64,000 nucleotides of DNA from Stella humosa (GTDB lineage: Bacteria; Pseudomonadota; Alphaproteobacteria; ATCC43930; Allostellaceae): assembly GCF_006738645.1 (NCBI RefSeq), contig NZ_AP019700.1, positions 1,934,001 to 1,998,000 of the forward strand. The letters run 5' to 3'. The translations under genes were made by a program, and so were the position numbers. Every line of letters starts with the position of its first letter. Position 1 is the stretch's first letter. Positions 8,090-16,239 of this stretch are shown here, one piece after another. The notes beneath the pieces were generated by a model, which was not told the origin of the DNA, made no database searches, and worked only from the letters and a program-made list of their open reading frames with translations.

Positions 8090-8509
8090 TCAGTCTCGAT
8101 ACTTTTCCAATAGTTTTGCAACGCGCTTGAGTAAATCTTGATCGGCTTTTGTTTTTTTCTTATCAGTTATCAGGTGCAATCCCACAAAAGTGGCCCTTGT
8201 CTTCCCGCCTTCTTTAAACGAGAGAACGGAACCGTATAGCCGGACTTGAAACGCCTTGAAGGCACACAACTGTACTTCCTGGCGAGGCTGCCCGCCGATC
8301 GGATGGCGGCCCTCGGAGGCGTAGTGGGTCGGCGGCAGGCTGGCATCAGGGTTACCAAAATTTCGAAAGTGGGCGTCAATACGCCCACGCCATCGCTGTT
8401 CCAGCTTGAGAAACTCGTCGTTCACGTTAGCAAGAAGGGCCACCCATCGCGCTTCCGTCTGCTGGACGAACACGAGATCGGGGGTCATTTTTTTGAAGCC
8501 CTCGATCAT
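8090..8509 (-). CDS. Putative HigB/RelE-like toxin
   Basis: 139 residues, first gene of the three-gene set, with AGGA upstream of its ATG. The C-terminal third (VRLYGSVLSF, GKTRATFVGLHLITDKKKTKADQDLLKRVAK) has the layout of HigB/Gp49-type toxins: a beta hairpin ending in a hydrophobic strand, then a K-K-T-x-x-x-x-x-L-x-x-A helix. The N-terminal helix rich in Trp, Phe and Arg fits as well. Such toxins cleave mRNA on the ribosome. The similarity is weak, and the position before an XRE antitoxin carries much of the argument; it could be an unrelated accessory protein. Confidence 0.45.
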   Translation of the reverse strand: MIEGFKKMTPDLVFVQQTEARWVALLANVNDEFLKLEQRWRGRIDAHFRNFGNPDASLPPTHYASEGRHPIGGQPRQEVQLCAFKAFQVRLYGSVLSFKEGGKTRATFVGLHLITDKKKTKADQDLLKRVAKLLEKYRD

Positions 8510-8635
8510 CGTTTCCTACCAAAACGTAAGGCAGACCTTAAGTTCCAACAAGTGGCAAAACGCATATCTGCCATGCGGGTGTCGACGCGGGCCATGAGCC
8601 TCCGTCGTTCCGCGCGCTGATTTGGCGGCCAAGCG

Positions 8636-8770
8636 CTACTTCCGAAACACCTTGTCAAACGCAATGCACGAGCCGCCGCACGGCTTGCCCTTCTTGCAGT
8701 TCGGCGCGGCGTCGGCGGCGCCAGACAGCGCGGCCATGGCGACGGCCAGTCCGAGTATGATCGCCTTCAT
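8636..8770 (-). CDS. Small exported cysteine-containing protein
   Basis: 44 residues. A signal peptide (MKAIILGLAVAMAALSGAADA) is followed by a mature part of about 23 residues, APNCKKGKPCGGSCIAFDKV, with three Cys in the pattern C-x5-C-x3-C. Short proteins with a CKxGKPCGxSCI core are widespread in proteobacteria and usually carry a fourth Cys near the end; here Phe occupies that place (VFRK rather than VCxK). GGAGGG lies seven bases before the ATG, which fixes the start. Function unknown; a metal-binding or disulfide-knotted periplasmic peptide is plausible. Confidence 0.75.
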   Translation of the reverse strand: MKAIILGLAVAMAALSGAADAAPNCKKGKPCGGSCIAFDKVFRK

Positions 8771-8920
8771 TGGTTCGCCCTCCACGCTCGAAGGCCAGGC
8801 GCTTTTCGCGCTCGGCGAGCAGCAAACCCTACCAACCGCCAGTGGTGAACGTCGAGGGGGTTCCCACGCTTTAGTCTGATACCGGCTCGCAATGGGGTCC
8901 GCGCGGAATGATCGTGGTGC

Positions 8921-9601
8921 GTGCGACACATTCCCCCGAGCCTTGCCGACAGGCTCCTATGGCGGCCCGCCCTGCGGCATCGGGGTGGGGCTGCCTACAT
9001 CACAGTTCGCGCGTGGCGGGCCAGCAGCCGAACCGATGACCTGGCTGCATTCAAGGCGGAGAAGCGGGCGAAGACGCCAAGGACCATAGCGTCGGCGGCG
9101 GGCGATATAGCTGGCGAGCTATCCGGGCTTCTCGGATCGCCAATCGGCTGGACCGTGACATGCGTGGCGCCAGGGCACAGCCGGGAGGCGGAGGCGTGGA
9201 GTACGTTACTGGCGCGCGCCGTAGCAGCCTGCCTGTCGTTGCCGTTCCGGCCGCTGTTCAAGGTGCGGCCCGTCAAGGGCAGCAGCCACCCACGCCAGAA
9301 CCTGCGATTGCCGCCGCTGGAGTGGGCTGCCCAGCCAGACGGGCCGACGCTACTCATTGACGACGTCGCCACCAGTGGGTGGCATCTGGCCGAGGCCCTG
9401 GCGATGCTGCGGAGCGCAGGTATACCGGCCCTGGGCGCCGCCTGGATCGGGGGAACGGCGCAGGAACGGGCGGATGAGCAGCTACCCCGCCAGCCGCTTC
9501 CTAACCTTCCGCACGGCTCCCGCGACCTTCTTTCTGATGAGATAGCGCGCCGTGCGATCCGTCGTCGGGATGCCGCGCTGCTCCATGAAGAGCTCGGTTA
9601 G
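8921..9601 (+). CDS. Phosphoribosyltransferase-fold protein (ComF-like)
   Basis: 226 residues from a GTG. The PRPP-binding loop is clear: PTLLIDDVATSGWHLAEAL, two acidic residues after a hydrophobic strand and then the T/S-G turn, as in type I phosphoribosyltransferases. The N-terminal half (GWTVTCVAPGHSREAEAW) matches the first strand-loop of ComF-like members. The substrate is not evident; stand-alone versions are common in plasmids and islands and may not be metabolic enzymes. The last 120 bases overlap the converging gene on the other strand. An upstream ATG at 8892 is out of frame. Confidence 0.65.
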   Translation: MRHIPPSLADRLLWRPALRHRGGAAYITVRAWRASSRTDDLAAFKAEKRAKTPRTIASAAGDIAGELSGLLGSPIGWTVTCVAPGHSREAEAWSTLLARAVAACLSLPFRPLFKVRPVKGSSHPRQNLRLPPLEWAAQPDGPTLLIDDVATSGWHLAEALAMLRSAGIPALGAAWIGGTAQERADEQLPRQPLPNLPHGSRDLLSDEIARRAIRRRDAALLHEELG

Positions 9602-9868
9602 CTGGATGGCGGACTGGCCGGGGTTATCGCGCATCAACTCCCTGGCGATGCGGGGCAGCTCGCCGTTGGCGAAGTAGCCGGACTGCGCCCGCTTCAGGAT
9701 CGGGTCGCCTCCCGGCGGCTCCCGTTCCGGGTCGAACAGCGCAATCGTCGCGTCAATGTGGACGAGGCTGGTTCGCAGGCTCGCCAGCCGGCCCTCGGCC
9801 CCGGCGATTTCGCGGACGATCTCCGCCCGCTTCCGCTCCAGACCCGCAATCGCGTAGGTGTCTCCCAT
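9482..9868 (-). CDS. Hypothetical protein with N-terminal coiled coil
   Basis: 128 residues. The first 45 (MGDTYAIAGLERKRAEI and on) form a heptad-rich helix ending in HIDATIALFDPE. The C-terminal half (ARELMRDNPGQSAIQLTELF, TARYLIRKKVAGAV) looks like a small winged or HTH-like module. Proteins starting with M-x-D-T-Y-A-x-x-G-L-x-R-K-R-A-E are frequent unnamed accessory genes in alphaproteobacteria. The 3' end overlaps the phosphoribosyltransferase gene by 120 bases on the opposite strand, so one of the two may end earlier in related genomes. Together they mark the right side of the accessory block. Confidence 0.65.
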   Translation of the reverse strand: MGDTYAIAGLERKRAEIVREIAGAEGRLASLRTSLVHIDATIALFDPEREPPGGDPILKRAQSGYFANGELPRIARELMRDNPGQSAIQLTELFMEQRGIPTTDRTARYLIRKKVAGAVRKVRKRLAG

Positions 9869-9964
9869 GCCGGGAGTCTAGCCAAACCGCTGGCGGACAA
9901 CGATATGGGGCAAGGTGTGTTTGCTCCATAAGGGCGCAATTTTCCAGTGGGCCTCGCGTTCCGG

Positions 9965-10738
9965 CTATTTGGCCCCCCGCAGCCCGTCGATGCCGGCCTT
10001 CATCGCCTGCTGGAAGACGACGCTGTCGACGCCATAGGCCAGCGCCCCGAAGCCGGCCTTCAGATACTGGCGGCCGGTCTTCACGTCGCCGCACAGGAAG
10101 CCCGCCACCTTGCCGTGCCGCTTGCAGGCGTCGGCCACCTTCTTGATCGCCGCCTTGTAGAGCGGGTGGTCGAACTGCCCGTCGATGCCCAGTGAGTTGG
10201 TCAGGTCGAAATGGCCGACCCAGCCGATGTCGATGCCGGGCGTGGCCATGATCGCGTCAACATTCTCCAGCCCCGCTGCGGTCTCGATCAGCGCGATCAC
10301 CACCATGCGGTCGTTGGCCGCCTTCATCTTCGCCAGGTGGTCGCCCAGGTCGTAGTCGTCATGCGGCATGCCGAAGGCCAAGCCGCGCACGCCCTCCGGC
10401 CGGTAGCGGCACCACGACGCGATGCGGGCGGCCTGCTCGGCCGTCTCCACCATCGGTACCATCAGCCCCATCATGCCGGCATCCAGCATCGGCCCGATCA
10501 GGTGGTAGTGGCAGCCCGGCACCCGCACCATCGGCGCCAGCCCGGTGCCGCGGGCATAGGCCACCTGCTGCTTCATCGCCTCGACGCCGACGCCGCTATG
10601 CTCGGTATCGAACAGCACGAAGTCCGCCCCGGCGTTGGCCAGGATCTGGCACAGGCCGGGGGTGAAGAACTCGAACGCCATATGGCCGAAGACGGGCTCG
10701 CCGCGGGCGATCTTGGTGCGGACGGGGTTCTCGCGCAT
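9965..10738 (-). CDS. HpcH/HpaI family aldolase
   Basis: 257 residues of the class II pyruvate-dependent aldolase family (2-oxo-3-deoxy acid or 4-hydroxy-2-oxo acid cleavage). Visible landmarks are FVLFDTEHSG (catalytic His region), GLMVPMVETAEQA, the metal-ligand Glu in VIALIETAAGL and the Asp in GWVGHFDLTNSLG. The product would be pyruvate plus an aldehyde. It is the last gene of the TRAP-transporter unit, 14 bases after the dehydrogenase gene, so it probably acts on the imported compound or its oxidised form. A second in-frame reading upstream overlaps the Ldh gene and is spurious. Confidence 0.88.
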   Translation of the reverse strand: MRENPVRTKIARGEPVFGHMAFEFFTPGLCQILANAGADFVLFDTEHSGVGVEAMKQQVAYARGTGLAPMVRVPGCHYHLIGPMLDAGMMGLMVPMVETAEQAARIASWCRYRPEGVRGLAFGMPHDDYDLGDHLAKMKAANDRMVVIALIETAAGLENVDAIMATPGIDIGWVGHFDLTNSLGIDGQFDHPLYKAAIKKVADACKRHGKVAGFLCGDVKTGRQYLKAGFGALAYGVDSVVFQQAMKAGIDGLRGAK

Positions 10739-10752
10739 GTCCTGGGTTCCTT

Positions 10753-11829
10753 TCAGCCGGCGGCCTGTTCGACGATGGCGGGGTCGAGGCCGACCATGGC
10801 GGCCGCCTGGGCGATCTGCTGGCGGGTGGCGGGGTCTAGCGGGACACCCCCTGCCAGGCGGGCCTGGCGCGTGCGCCGTTCCGGTTCGCCCGGCACCAGC
10901 ACGTCGCCGCCCGCCTCCAGCGGCGGCGACGCCTTCACCCAATCCTTCAGGCGGGCCACGTCGGCGGCGAAGGCGGCGCGGCCGGACAGGCTTTCGGCAT
11001 CGATCAGGATGGTCAGCATGTTGTTGACCAGGCGCCCGGCGCTCGGGTTGTCGGGGTGGCTGGAGCCGCCGCCGGTCAGCGCGCCCGCCAGCACCTCGCA
11101 CAGGATCGACAGGCCCGACCCCTTGTGGGCGGCGATCGGCAGGATGGCGCCCACCGGTTCGGCATAGAAGGCCTCGGCATCGCGCGTGGGCTGTCCGTGG
11201 CCGTCCAGCACCGCGCCGGCCGGCAACGCCACGCCCTTGTTGCGGGCGACCTGGATCTTGCCCTCGGCGATGACGCAGGTCGACATGTCGAGGATCATCG
11301 GCGCGCCGTCCGGCATCGGCACGCCGGCCGCGATCGGGTTGGCCGACAGCCGCCGGTCGCTGCCGCCATGGGGGGCGACCAGCGTGCCGAAGCCCGACGT
11401 ATTGACGAAATGGACCGACAGCAGGCCTGCTGCCGTTGCCATCTCGGCCCAGGCGCCGATGCGGCCGAGATGGCCGACATTGCGCAGGGCCATGACGACG
11501 ACACCGGCCGTGCGCGCCCGCTCAATGGCGGCGGCCATGGCTTGCAGGCCCAGCGACTGGCCATAGCCGAAGCCGCCATCCAGCATCAGCAGCATGCCGT
11601 CGTCGCGCAGCGTCTCCAGACGGCGGTTGGGCAGGACCATGCCGCGCTGCTGCCAGTCGATATATTTCGCCACGCGAATGGCGCCGTGCGAATCATGCCC
11701 GGCCAGGTTGGCATCGACCAGATGGTCGGCGATGTCCCGCGCCTCGGCCGCCTCGCAGCCCCCGGCGCGGAAGATGTCCCCCACGACCGCGCGCAGGCGG
11801 TCGTGGGGAATGGTTTTCGTCGTCGTCAT
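10753..11829 (-). CDS. Ldh/malate-type NAD(P)H dehydrogenase (YlbC/YiaK family)
   Basis: 358 residues, full length for the family. Typical blocks: ANLAGHDSHGAIRV near the N-terminus, MALRNVGHLGRIGAWAEMA with the catalytic His, NTSGFGTLVAPHGG, and MILDMSTCVIAEGKI. These enzymes interconvert 2-oxo and 2-hydroxy acids (lactate, malate, 2,3-diketogulonate, ureidoglycolate and others). It sits four bases after the permease gene and before the aldolase gene, so a role in degrading the TRAP substrate, probably a hydroxy acid, is inferred. Confidence 0.88.
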   Translation of the reverse strand: MTTTKTIPHDRLRAVVGDIFRAGGCEAAEARDIADHLVDANLAGHDSHGAIRVAKYIDWQQRGMVLPNRRLETLRDDGMLLMLDGGFGYGQSLGLQAMAAAIERARTAGVVVMALRNVGHLGRIGAWAEMATAAGLLSVHFVNTSGFGTLVAPHGGSDRRLSANPIAAGVPMPDGAPMILDMSTCVIAEGKIQVARNKGVALPAGAVLDGHGQPTRDAEAFYAEPVGAILPIAAHKGSGLSILCEVLAGALTGGGSSHPDNPSAGRLVNNMLTILIDAESLSGRAAFAADVARLKDWVKASPPLEAGGDVLVPGEPERRTRQARLAGGVPLDPATRQQIAQAAAMVGLDPAIVEQAAG

Positions 11830-11833
11830 CGCG

Positions 11834-13792
11834 TCAGCCCAGCACGCGCGGCAGCCACATCGCCACCTCGGGGAAGAACAGGACGATGGCCAGCGAAATC
11901 ACCTGCAACCCCATGAACGGCAGCAGGGACAGGAAGATGTGGTTCAGCGTTATCTCGGGCGGTGTCACCGATTTCAGGTAGAAGGCGGCCTGCCCGAAGG
12001 GCGGCGACAGGTAGCCCACCTGCATGACGATGTTGAACAGCACCCCGAACCAGACCAGATCGTAGCCCAGCGCCTGCACCGTGGGGGCGAAGACCGGCAT
12101 CGTCAGCAGCATGATGGAGAACCAGTCCATGAAGCAACCGAGGATCAGCAGGATCACCATCATCACCAGGATGACGCCGATCGGGTCGAGCGGCAGCCCG
12201 GTCATGATCGCCTTCAGGTAGGCGATGCCGCCCAGCAGGTTGTAGACGCCGACCATGGCATTGGCGCCGATCGTCAGCCAGATCAGCAGACCGCAGGTGG
12301 ACATGGTCGTGTAGAGCGAATCCCGCAGCATGGCCCAGCCGAGCGTGCCGCGCAGCCCGGCCGCGATGATGACGCCGGCGACGCCGAGTGCGGCTGCCTC
12401 GCTGACCGAGGACAGGCCGGAATAGATGCTGCCCAGCACCGAGAAGATGATGAAGAGCGGCAGGATCACCTTCTTCAGTGCCGCGAACTTGGCCGAGAGC
12501 GGGATGTTGTAGATCTCGGGCGGGGCCGGCGGCCCCAGCTTGGGGTTGATGGCGCAGCGGATCAGGACGTAGGCCATGTAGATGCCGGCCATCATCAGCC
12601 CCGGGATGGTCGAGGCGATGAAGAGGTCGCCGATCGAGACCGAGGTCGTCAGGCCGTAGAAGACGAGCACAAGGCTGGGCGGGATCATCACGCCGAGCGA
12701 TCCGCCGGCACAGACGATGCCGATGGCGAGCTTCGAGTCGTAGCCCAGCCGCAGCATCTGCGGCAGCGCCACCAGCCCCAGCAGGATCACCTCGCCGCCG
12801 ATGATGCCGGTCATGGCCGCCATGATGGAGGCAGCGATCAGGGTCATCACGCCGACGCCGCCCGGTATCTTGCCCGACCAGATCTTCAGCGCGTCGTAGA
12901 GGTCATGGGCGACGCCCGACTTGTCGAGGATGGCCGCCATCAGCAGGAACATCGGCACCGACAGCAGGACGTAGGAATTGACGTAGCCGTAGGTGCGGAA
13001 GGTGATGATCGAGAGGGCGTCGATGTCGCGGAAGGCGACGCAGAAGATGACCGCGATCAGGCCGGTGGCAAAGCCGATCGGCATGCCGAGGCCGAAGATC
13101 AGGATGACGAAGCCGGCCAGCATCAGCAGCGAGATCGTCGTGATGCTGGGCGAGAAGTCGCCGCCCGACAGCCAGGTCAGCGGCTGGAACCAAGCGAGCT
13201 GCCCGTCGGTCGCCAGCATCGCGGTGAGATAGATGGCAAAGGCGAGTGCCGCAGCGAACGTGGCCAGCACCACGGGCGGTATGCCGCCCAGCATGCGCAG
13301 GATCGTGCGCAAATTGACGAAGCATTGCAGGATCAGGAGGACGCTGCCGAGCAGCATCGACACCTTGACGATGACCGGGGTCGGCTGCGCCCAGGCCGAG
13401 CCGCCGACCTCCCAGTCCATCACGGAATCGCGGGCCAGCCGCCACGACAGCCAAGCGAAGACGAAGAAATAGATGAGGATGCCGGCATAGGCCATGGCAT
13501 CGCAGAGCAGCTTGGCGCGTGGCGAGTAATTGTCGTAGATCGCGGTGATCTGGATATGCTCGCGCCGCTGCATCGCATACGAGCCGCCGATCAGGAAGGC
13601 GACGGCGATGGCCGTGGTGACGACGTCGTAGACCCAGATGGTCGGGCTGCCCATCAGGTCGTTGCCGACATCATAGATCGTGACGATGATCGACAGCGCG
13701 TAGGTAAGGCTCAGGACCTTGGATATCTGAACCACGATCCGGTCGACGGCGTTCTTGGGCGCGACGTCGGGAACGGCAACGGCTTCCGTCAT
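11834..13792 (-). CDS. Fused TRAP transporter permease (DctQM)
   Basis: 652 residues, the sum of a small (DctQ, about 1-200) and a large (DctM, about 215-650) subunit in one chain. The first part has four membrane helices with SYAMQRREHIQI between them, as in DctQ. The second part shows DctM signatures such as LGMPIGFATGLIAVIF, SVPMFLLMAAILDKSGVA, GIVCAGGSLGVMIPPSLVLV and a C-terminal FFPEVAMWLP. It uses a cation gradient with the periplasmic binding protein encoded just upstream. Fusion variants of this kind are known. Confidence 0.92.
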   Translation of the reverse strand: MTEAVAVPDVAPKNAVDRIVVQISKVLSLTYALSIIVTIYDVGNDLMGSPTIWVYDVVTTAIAVAFLIGGSYAMQRREHIQITAIYDNYSPRAKLLCDAMAYAGILIYFFVFAWLSWRLARDSVMDWEVGGSAWAQPTPVIVKVSMLLGSVLLILQCFVNLRTILRMLGGIPPVVLATFAAALAFAIYLTAMLATDGQLAWFQPLTWLSGGDFSPSITTISLLMLAGFVILIFGLGMPIGFATGLIAVIFCVAFRDIDALSIITFRTYGYVNSYVLLSVPMFLLMAAILDKSGVAHDLYDALKIWSGKIPGGVGVMTLIAASIMAAMTGIIGGEVILLGLVALPQMLRLGYDSKLAIGIVCAGGSLGVMIPPSLVLVFYGLTTSVSIGDLFIASTIPGLMMAGIYMAYVLIRCAINPKLGPPAPPEIYNIPLSAKFAALKKVILPLFIIFSVLGSIYSGLSSVSEAAALGVAGVIIAAGLRGTLGWAMLRDSLYTTMSTCGLLIWLTIGANAMVGVYNLLGGIAYLKAIMTGLPLDPIGVILVMMVILLILGCFMDWFSIMLLTMPVFAPTVQALGYDLVWFGVLFNIVMQVGYLSPPFGQAAFYLKSVTPPEITLNHIFLSLLPFMGLQVISLAIVLFFPEVAMWLPRVLG

Positions 13793-13849
13793 GGGGTCAT
13801 GCTTCCTGCACTCGGCCGCCGGTTGCGACAGACGACGCTTGGAGAGTGG

Positions 13850-13880
13850 GGATGGGCACCACGCATGGCGGCACCCATCC
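13850..13880 (-). terminator. Intercistronic hairpin between TRAP binding protein and permease genes
   Basis: Read as minus-strand RNA, 13880-13870 pairs with 13860-13850 over 11 bp (two adjacent G-U pairs inside), loop GCCAUGCGU. It lies between the DctP stop and the permease start. In such operons a hairpin here can block or stabilise part of the transcript so that the binding protein is made in excess; this role is inferred. Confidence 0.45.
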
Positions 13881-13905
13881 CGGTCATGGAATCAGCTCGG
13901 AGCGG

Positions 13906-14919
13906 CTAGAGTTTGCCGATCGACTCCAGGAACTTGACCTGGCTCTGGTAGATTTCGGTGGCGAGCGGGCTCTTCTTGGACCAGCTCTCCCACACGCCGC
14001 GGGCGACCTTGCGCAGGTCGGCCTTTTCCTTCTCGCCCCAGGTGATCAGCGTTTCCGGCTTGCGCTTGGCGGCGGCAAGGCGGTCGGCATGCTCCTGGCT
14101 CATCCACGTTGCCAGGCTCCACTCGTCGACGGCAGACGTGACGGCGGCCTTGTGCTCGGCCGACAGCGCGTTCCACTTGCTGCGGCGGATGACGAAATCC
14201 ATCGCATTCAGGGAGTGGATGCCGGGATAGATGGCGTAGGGCGCGATCCGGTTGTAGCCGGCCTCGTCATTGACCGACAGCGTGCCCCAGTCGGTCGCCT
14301 CGATCTTGCCGGTGTCGAGCGCGGTATAGACCTCCGTGCCCGGCATGACCGACACCGACGCGCCGAGTTTGGCGAAGATCTCGGCCGGGATGCCGTCGGG
14401 CGAGCGCATCTTCACGCCCTTGAAGTCCTCGATCGAGCGGATCGGCTTCTTCGACGGGATCGATTCCAGGCCGAGGATGACTGGGCCGAGGAACACCGCG
14501 TCCCACTTGGCGGCGACCTTGTTCATGATCTCGTTGCCGCCGCCGATGCGATACCACATGAGCAGGTGCAGCGGATTGTCGTAGCCGGCCGCCAGGTCCC
14601 AGAAGGCGGCGGCCGCTTCCTTGCCGCCCTGGTAGGCCATGGTGCCGGCGGCTGCGTCGAGCAGGCCCGCCTTGATGGCATCCAGCGCCTCGGCCTGCGG
14701 CACGATGGTGGCCACCGGCAGCGCCTCGATCTGCAATGCGCCCTTGGTCGCGACCTTCACCCTCTCGGCGAACTTCTCGAACTCCTTGTGGACCACGGTG
14801 TTGGGTCCGTAGAGGCTTTGTGCCTTCCACTTCTGCTGCGCCTGGGCGCCGCTGGTCATGGCCAGGCCGATTGCGATTGCTGCCGCGGCGACATGCGCCG
14901 CCGTCCTCTTGCCAAGCAT
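13906..14919 (-). CDS. TRAP transporter periplasmic binding protein (DctP)
   Basis: 337 residues from the ATG at MLGKRTA, which has GGGAGGG upstream. A signal peptide ends near SGAQAQ. The mature part shows the DctP order: QSLYGPNTVVHKEFEKFAERV, LQIEALPVATIVPQ, the substrate-contact segment KGVKMRSPDGIPAEIFAKLG (the Arg usually binds a carboxylate), and ATDWGTLSVND. The Arg argues for an organic-acid ligand. First gene of the unit dctP, dctQM, ldh-like, aldolase. The 200 bases upstream hold its promoter and that of the divergent ROK-type gene. Confidence 0.92.
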   Translation of the reverse strand: MLGKRTAAHVAAAAIAIGLAMTSGAQAQQKWKAQSLYGPNTVVHKEFEKFAERVKVATKGALQIEALPVATIVPQAEALDAIKAGLLDAAAGTMAYQGGKEAAAAFWDLAAGYDNPLHLLMWYRIGGGNEIMNKVAAKWDAVFLGPVILGLESIPSKKPIRSIEDFKGVKMRSPDGIPAEIFAKLGASVSVMPGTEVYTALDTGKIEATDWGTLSVNDEAGYNRIAPYAIYPGIHSLNAMDFVIRRSKWNALSAEHKAAVTSAVDEWSLATWMSQEHADRLAAAKRKPETLITWGEKEKADLRKVARGVWESWSKKSPLATEIYQSQVKFLESIGKL

Positions 14920-15122
14920 GCGTTCCCTCCCGAATTTCTGAACCAAGGCGCATCTTGACGCACGCCCATGTCGGCATGTGATCGCATCGGGCGGAGGCGG
15001 TCAATCGGCTGCGCGAGCATTCCGGCGGGAATTCATCGGATGAAACCGGAACGACCCCGCCGGGCTCGCGTTGCCCAGCCGGAGGCCACGCCTCCAGATC
15101 CCACTCAGCGACGATGGAGCGC

Positions 15123-16184
15123 ATGGCCGACCAGCCCAAGGACCATCCCGAGATCCGCCATGGTGCGCAGAGCCTGCCGGCGGTCACCGTCGACAGCTAC
15201 AACGAGGAAGTGCGCGACGAGGAGGGGTTCGTCGGCGACCGCGCCAATTCCCGCGCCTTCCGCGGCATCCTGGAGGAATGGCGCGAGCGCCTTCGCGAAG
15301 TCGGCGCCGATCCGCTCGAAGACGAGTCCGAGGAGATCAGCCGCAAGAAGCTGGACGAGATCCTGGCCGAGGGCGAACCCGAGGCGGCCGGGCTGATCCA
15401 TGGCGTGGTCGAGGAGTTCGCCCAGGAACTGGCCGGTGTCGTTCGCCGCTTTCGCCGGCGCAAGGGTTGGAAATCGGCCGAACGGATCGTCGTCGGCGGC
15501 GGCATGCGGCAGAGCCGTATCGGCGAACTGGCCATCGGGCGCGCCACGGTGCTGCTGAAGGGAGACGGCGCCGACGTGACGCTGGTGCCGATCCGCCACC
15601 ATCCCGACGAGGCCGGCCTGATCGGCGCCGTGCAGTTGGCGCCGTCCTGGATCTTCGCCGGCCATGACGGCATCGTCGCCATCGACATCGGCGGCTCCAA
15701 CATCCGTGCCGGCATCGTTCTCTTCAACCGCAAGAAGGCCAAGGACCTGTCGGCGGCGGCGGTCTGGAAGTTCGAGCTGTGGCAGCATCGCGGCGAGGAG
15801 CCGGCCCCCAGCCGCGACGATGCCGTGGCCCGCCTGGCCGACATGACGAACAAGCTGATCCAGCGCGCCGCCAAGGAGAAGTTAAGCCTGGCGCCCTTCA
15901 TCGGCGTCGGCTGCCCGGGGCAGATCGAGGCCGACGGCGGCATTTCGACCGGCGGGCAGAACCTGCCCGGCAACTGGGAAAGCAGCCGCTTCAACCTGCC
16001 GGCCAGCCTGCGCGCGGCCATCCCGGAGATCGGCGACCACGAGACCATGGTCATCATGCACAACGATGCCGTCGTCCAGGGGCTGAGCCAGGCGCCGTTC
16101 ATGCAGGATGTCGAGGGCTGGGGCGTGCTGACCATCGGCACGGGCCTCGGCAACGCCTATTTCACGAACCGGGCGCCTGGTTGA
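15123..16184 (+). CDS. ROK-family sugar-kinase-like protein with N-terminal extension
   Basis: 353 residues. The ROK/actin-like ATPase core begins about residue 180 with the phosphate-1 motif IVAIDIGGSNIRAGIV, followed by FIGVGCPGQIEADGG, the catalytic-region stretch IMHNDAVVQGLSQ and TIGTGLGNAYFTN. The ROK zinc motif is not present because the chain stops right after GTGLG. The first 150 residues are an unusual charged region ending in AERIVVGGGMRQSRIGELA, which appears family-specific. A sugar-kinase activity is possible but unproven; an activator-like pseudo-enzyme is an alternative. GGAG lies close before the chosen ATG; an ATG nine bases earlier is also possible. Confidence 0.7.
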   Translation: MADQPKDHPEIRHGAQSLPAVTVDSYNEEVRDEEGFVGDRANSRAFRGILEEWRERLREVGADPLEDESEEISRKKLDEILAEGEPEAAGLIHGVVEEFAQELAGVVRRFRRRKGWKSAERIVVGGGMRQSRIGELAIGRATVLLKGDGADVTLVPIRHHPDEAGLIGAVQLAPSWIFAGHDGIVAIDIGGSNIRAGIVLFNRKKAKDLSAAAVWKFELWQHRGEEPAPSRDDAVARLADMTNKLIQRAAKEKLSLAPFIGVGCPGQIEADGGISTGGQNLPGNWESSRFNLPASLRAAIPEIGDHETMVIMHNDAVVQGLSQAPFMQDVEGWGVLTIGTGLGNAYFTNRAPG

Positions 16185-16239
16185 CGACGGGCTGCATGGC
16201 ACGCTTCCTGCTGCGACGGCGGCGGGAGGGCCCGTTGCG

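Noticed and set aside
9869-9964. The missing part of the truncated signal-peptide gene at the right end of the accessory block
   Set aside because: The short stretch has no frame continuing the exported protein and no repeat shared with the left junction.
11594-13909. A 771-codon plus-strand frame opposite the TRAP permease
   Set aside because: Asp/His/Gln-rich shadow of the membrane-protein codons on the other strand.
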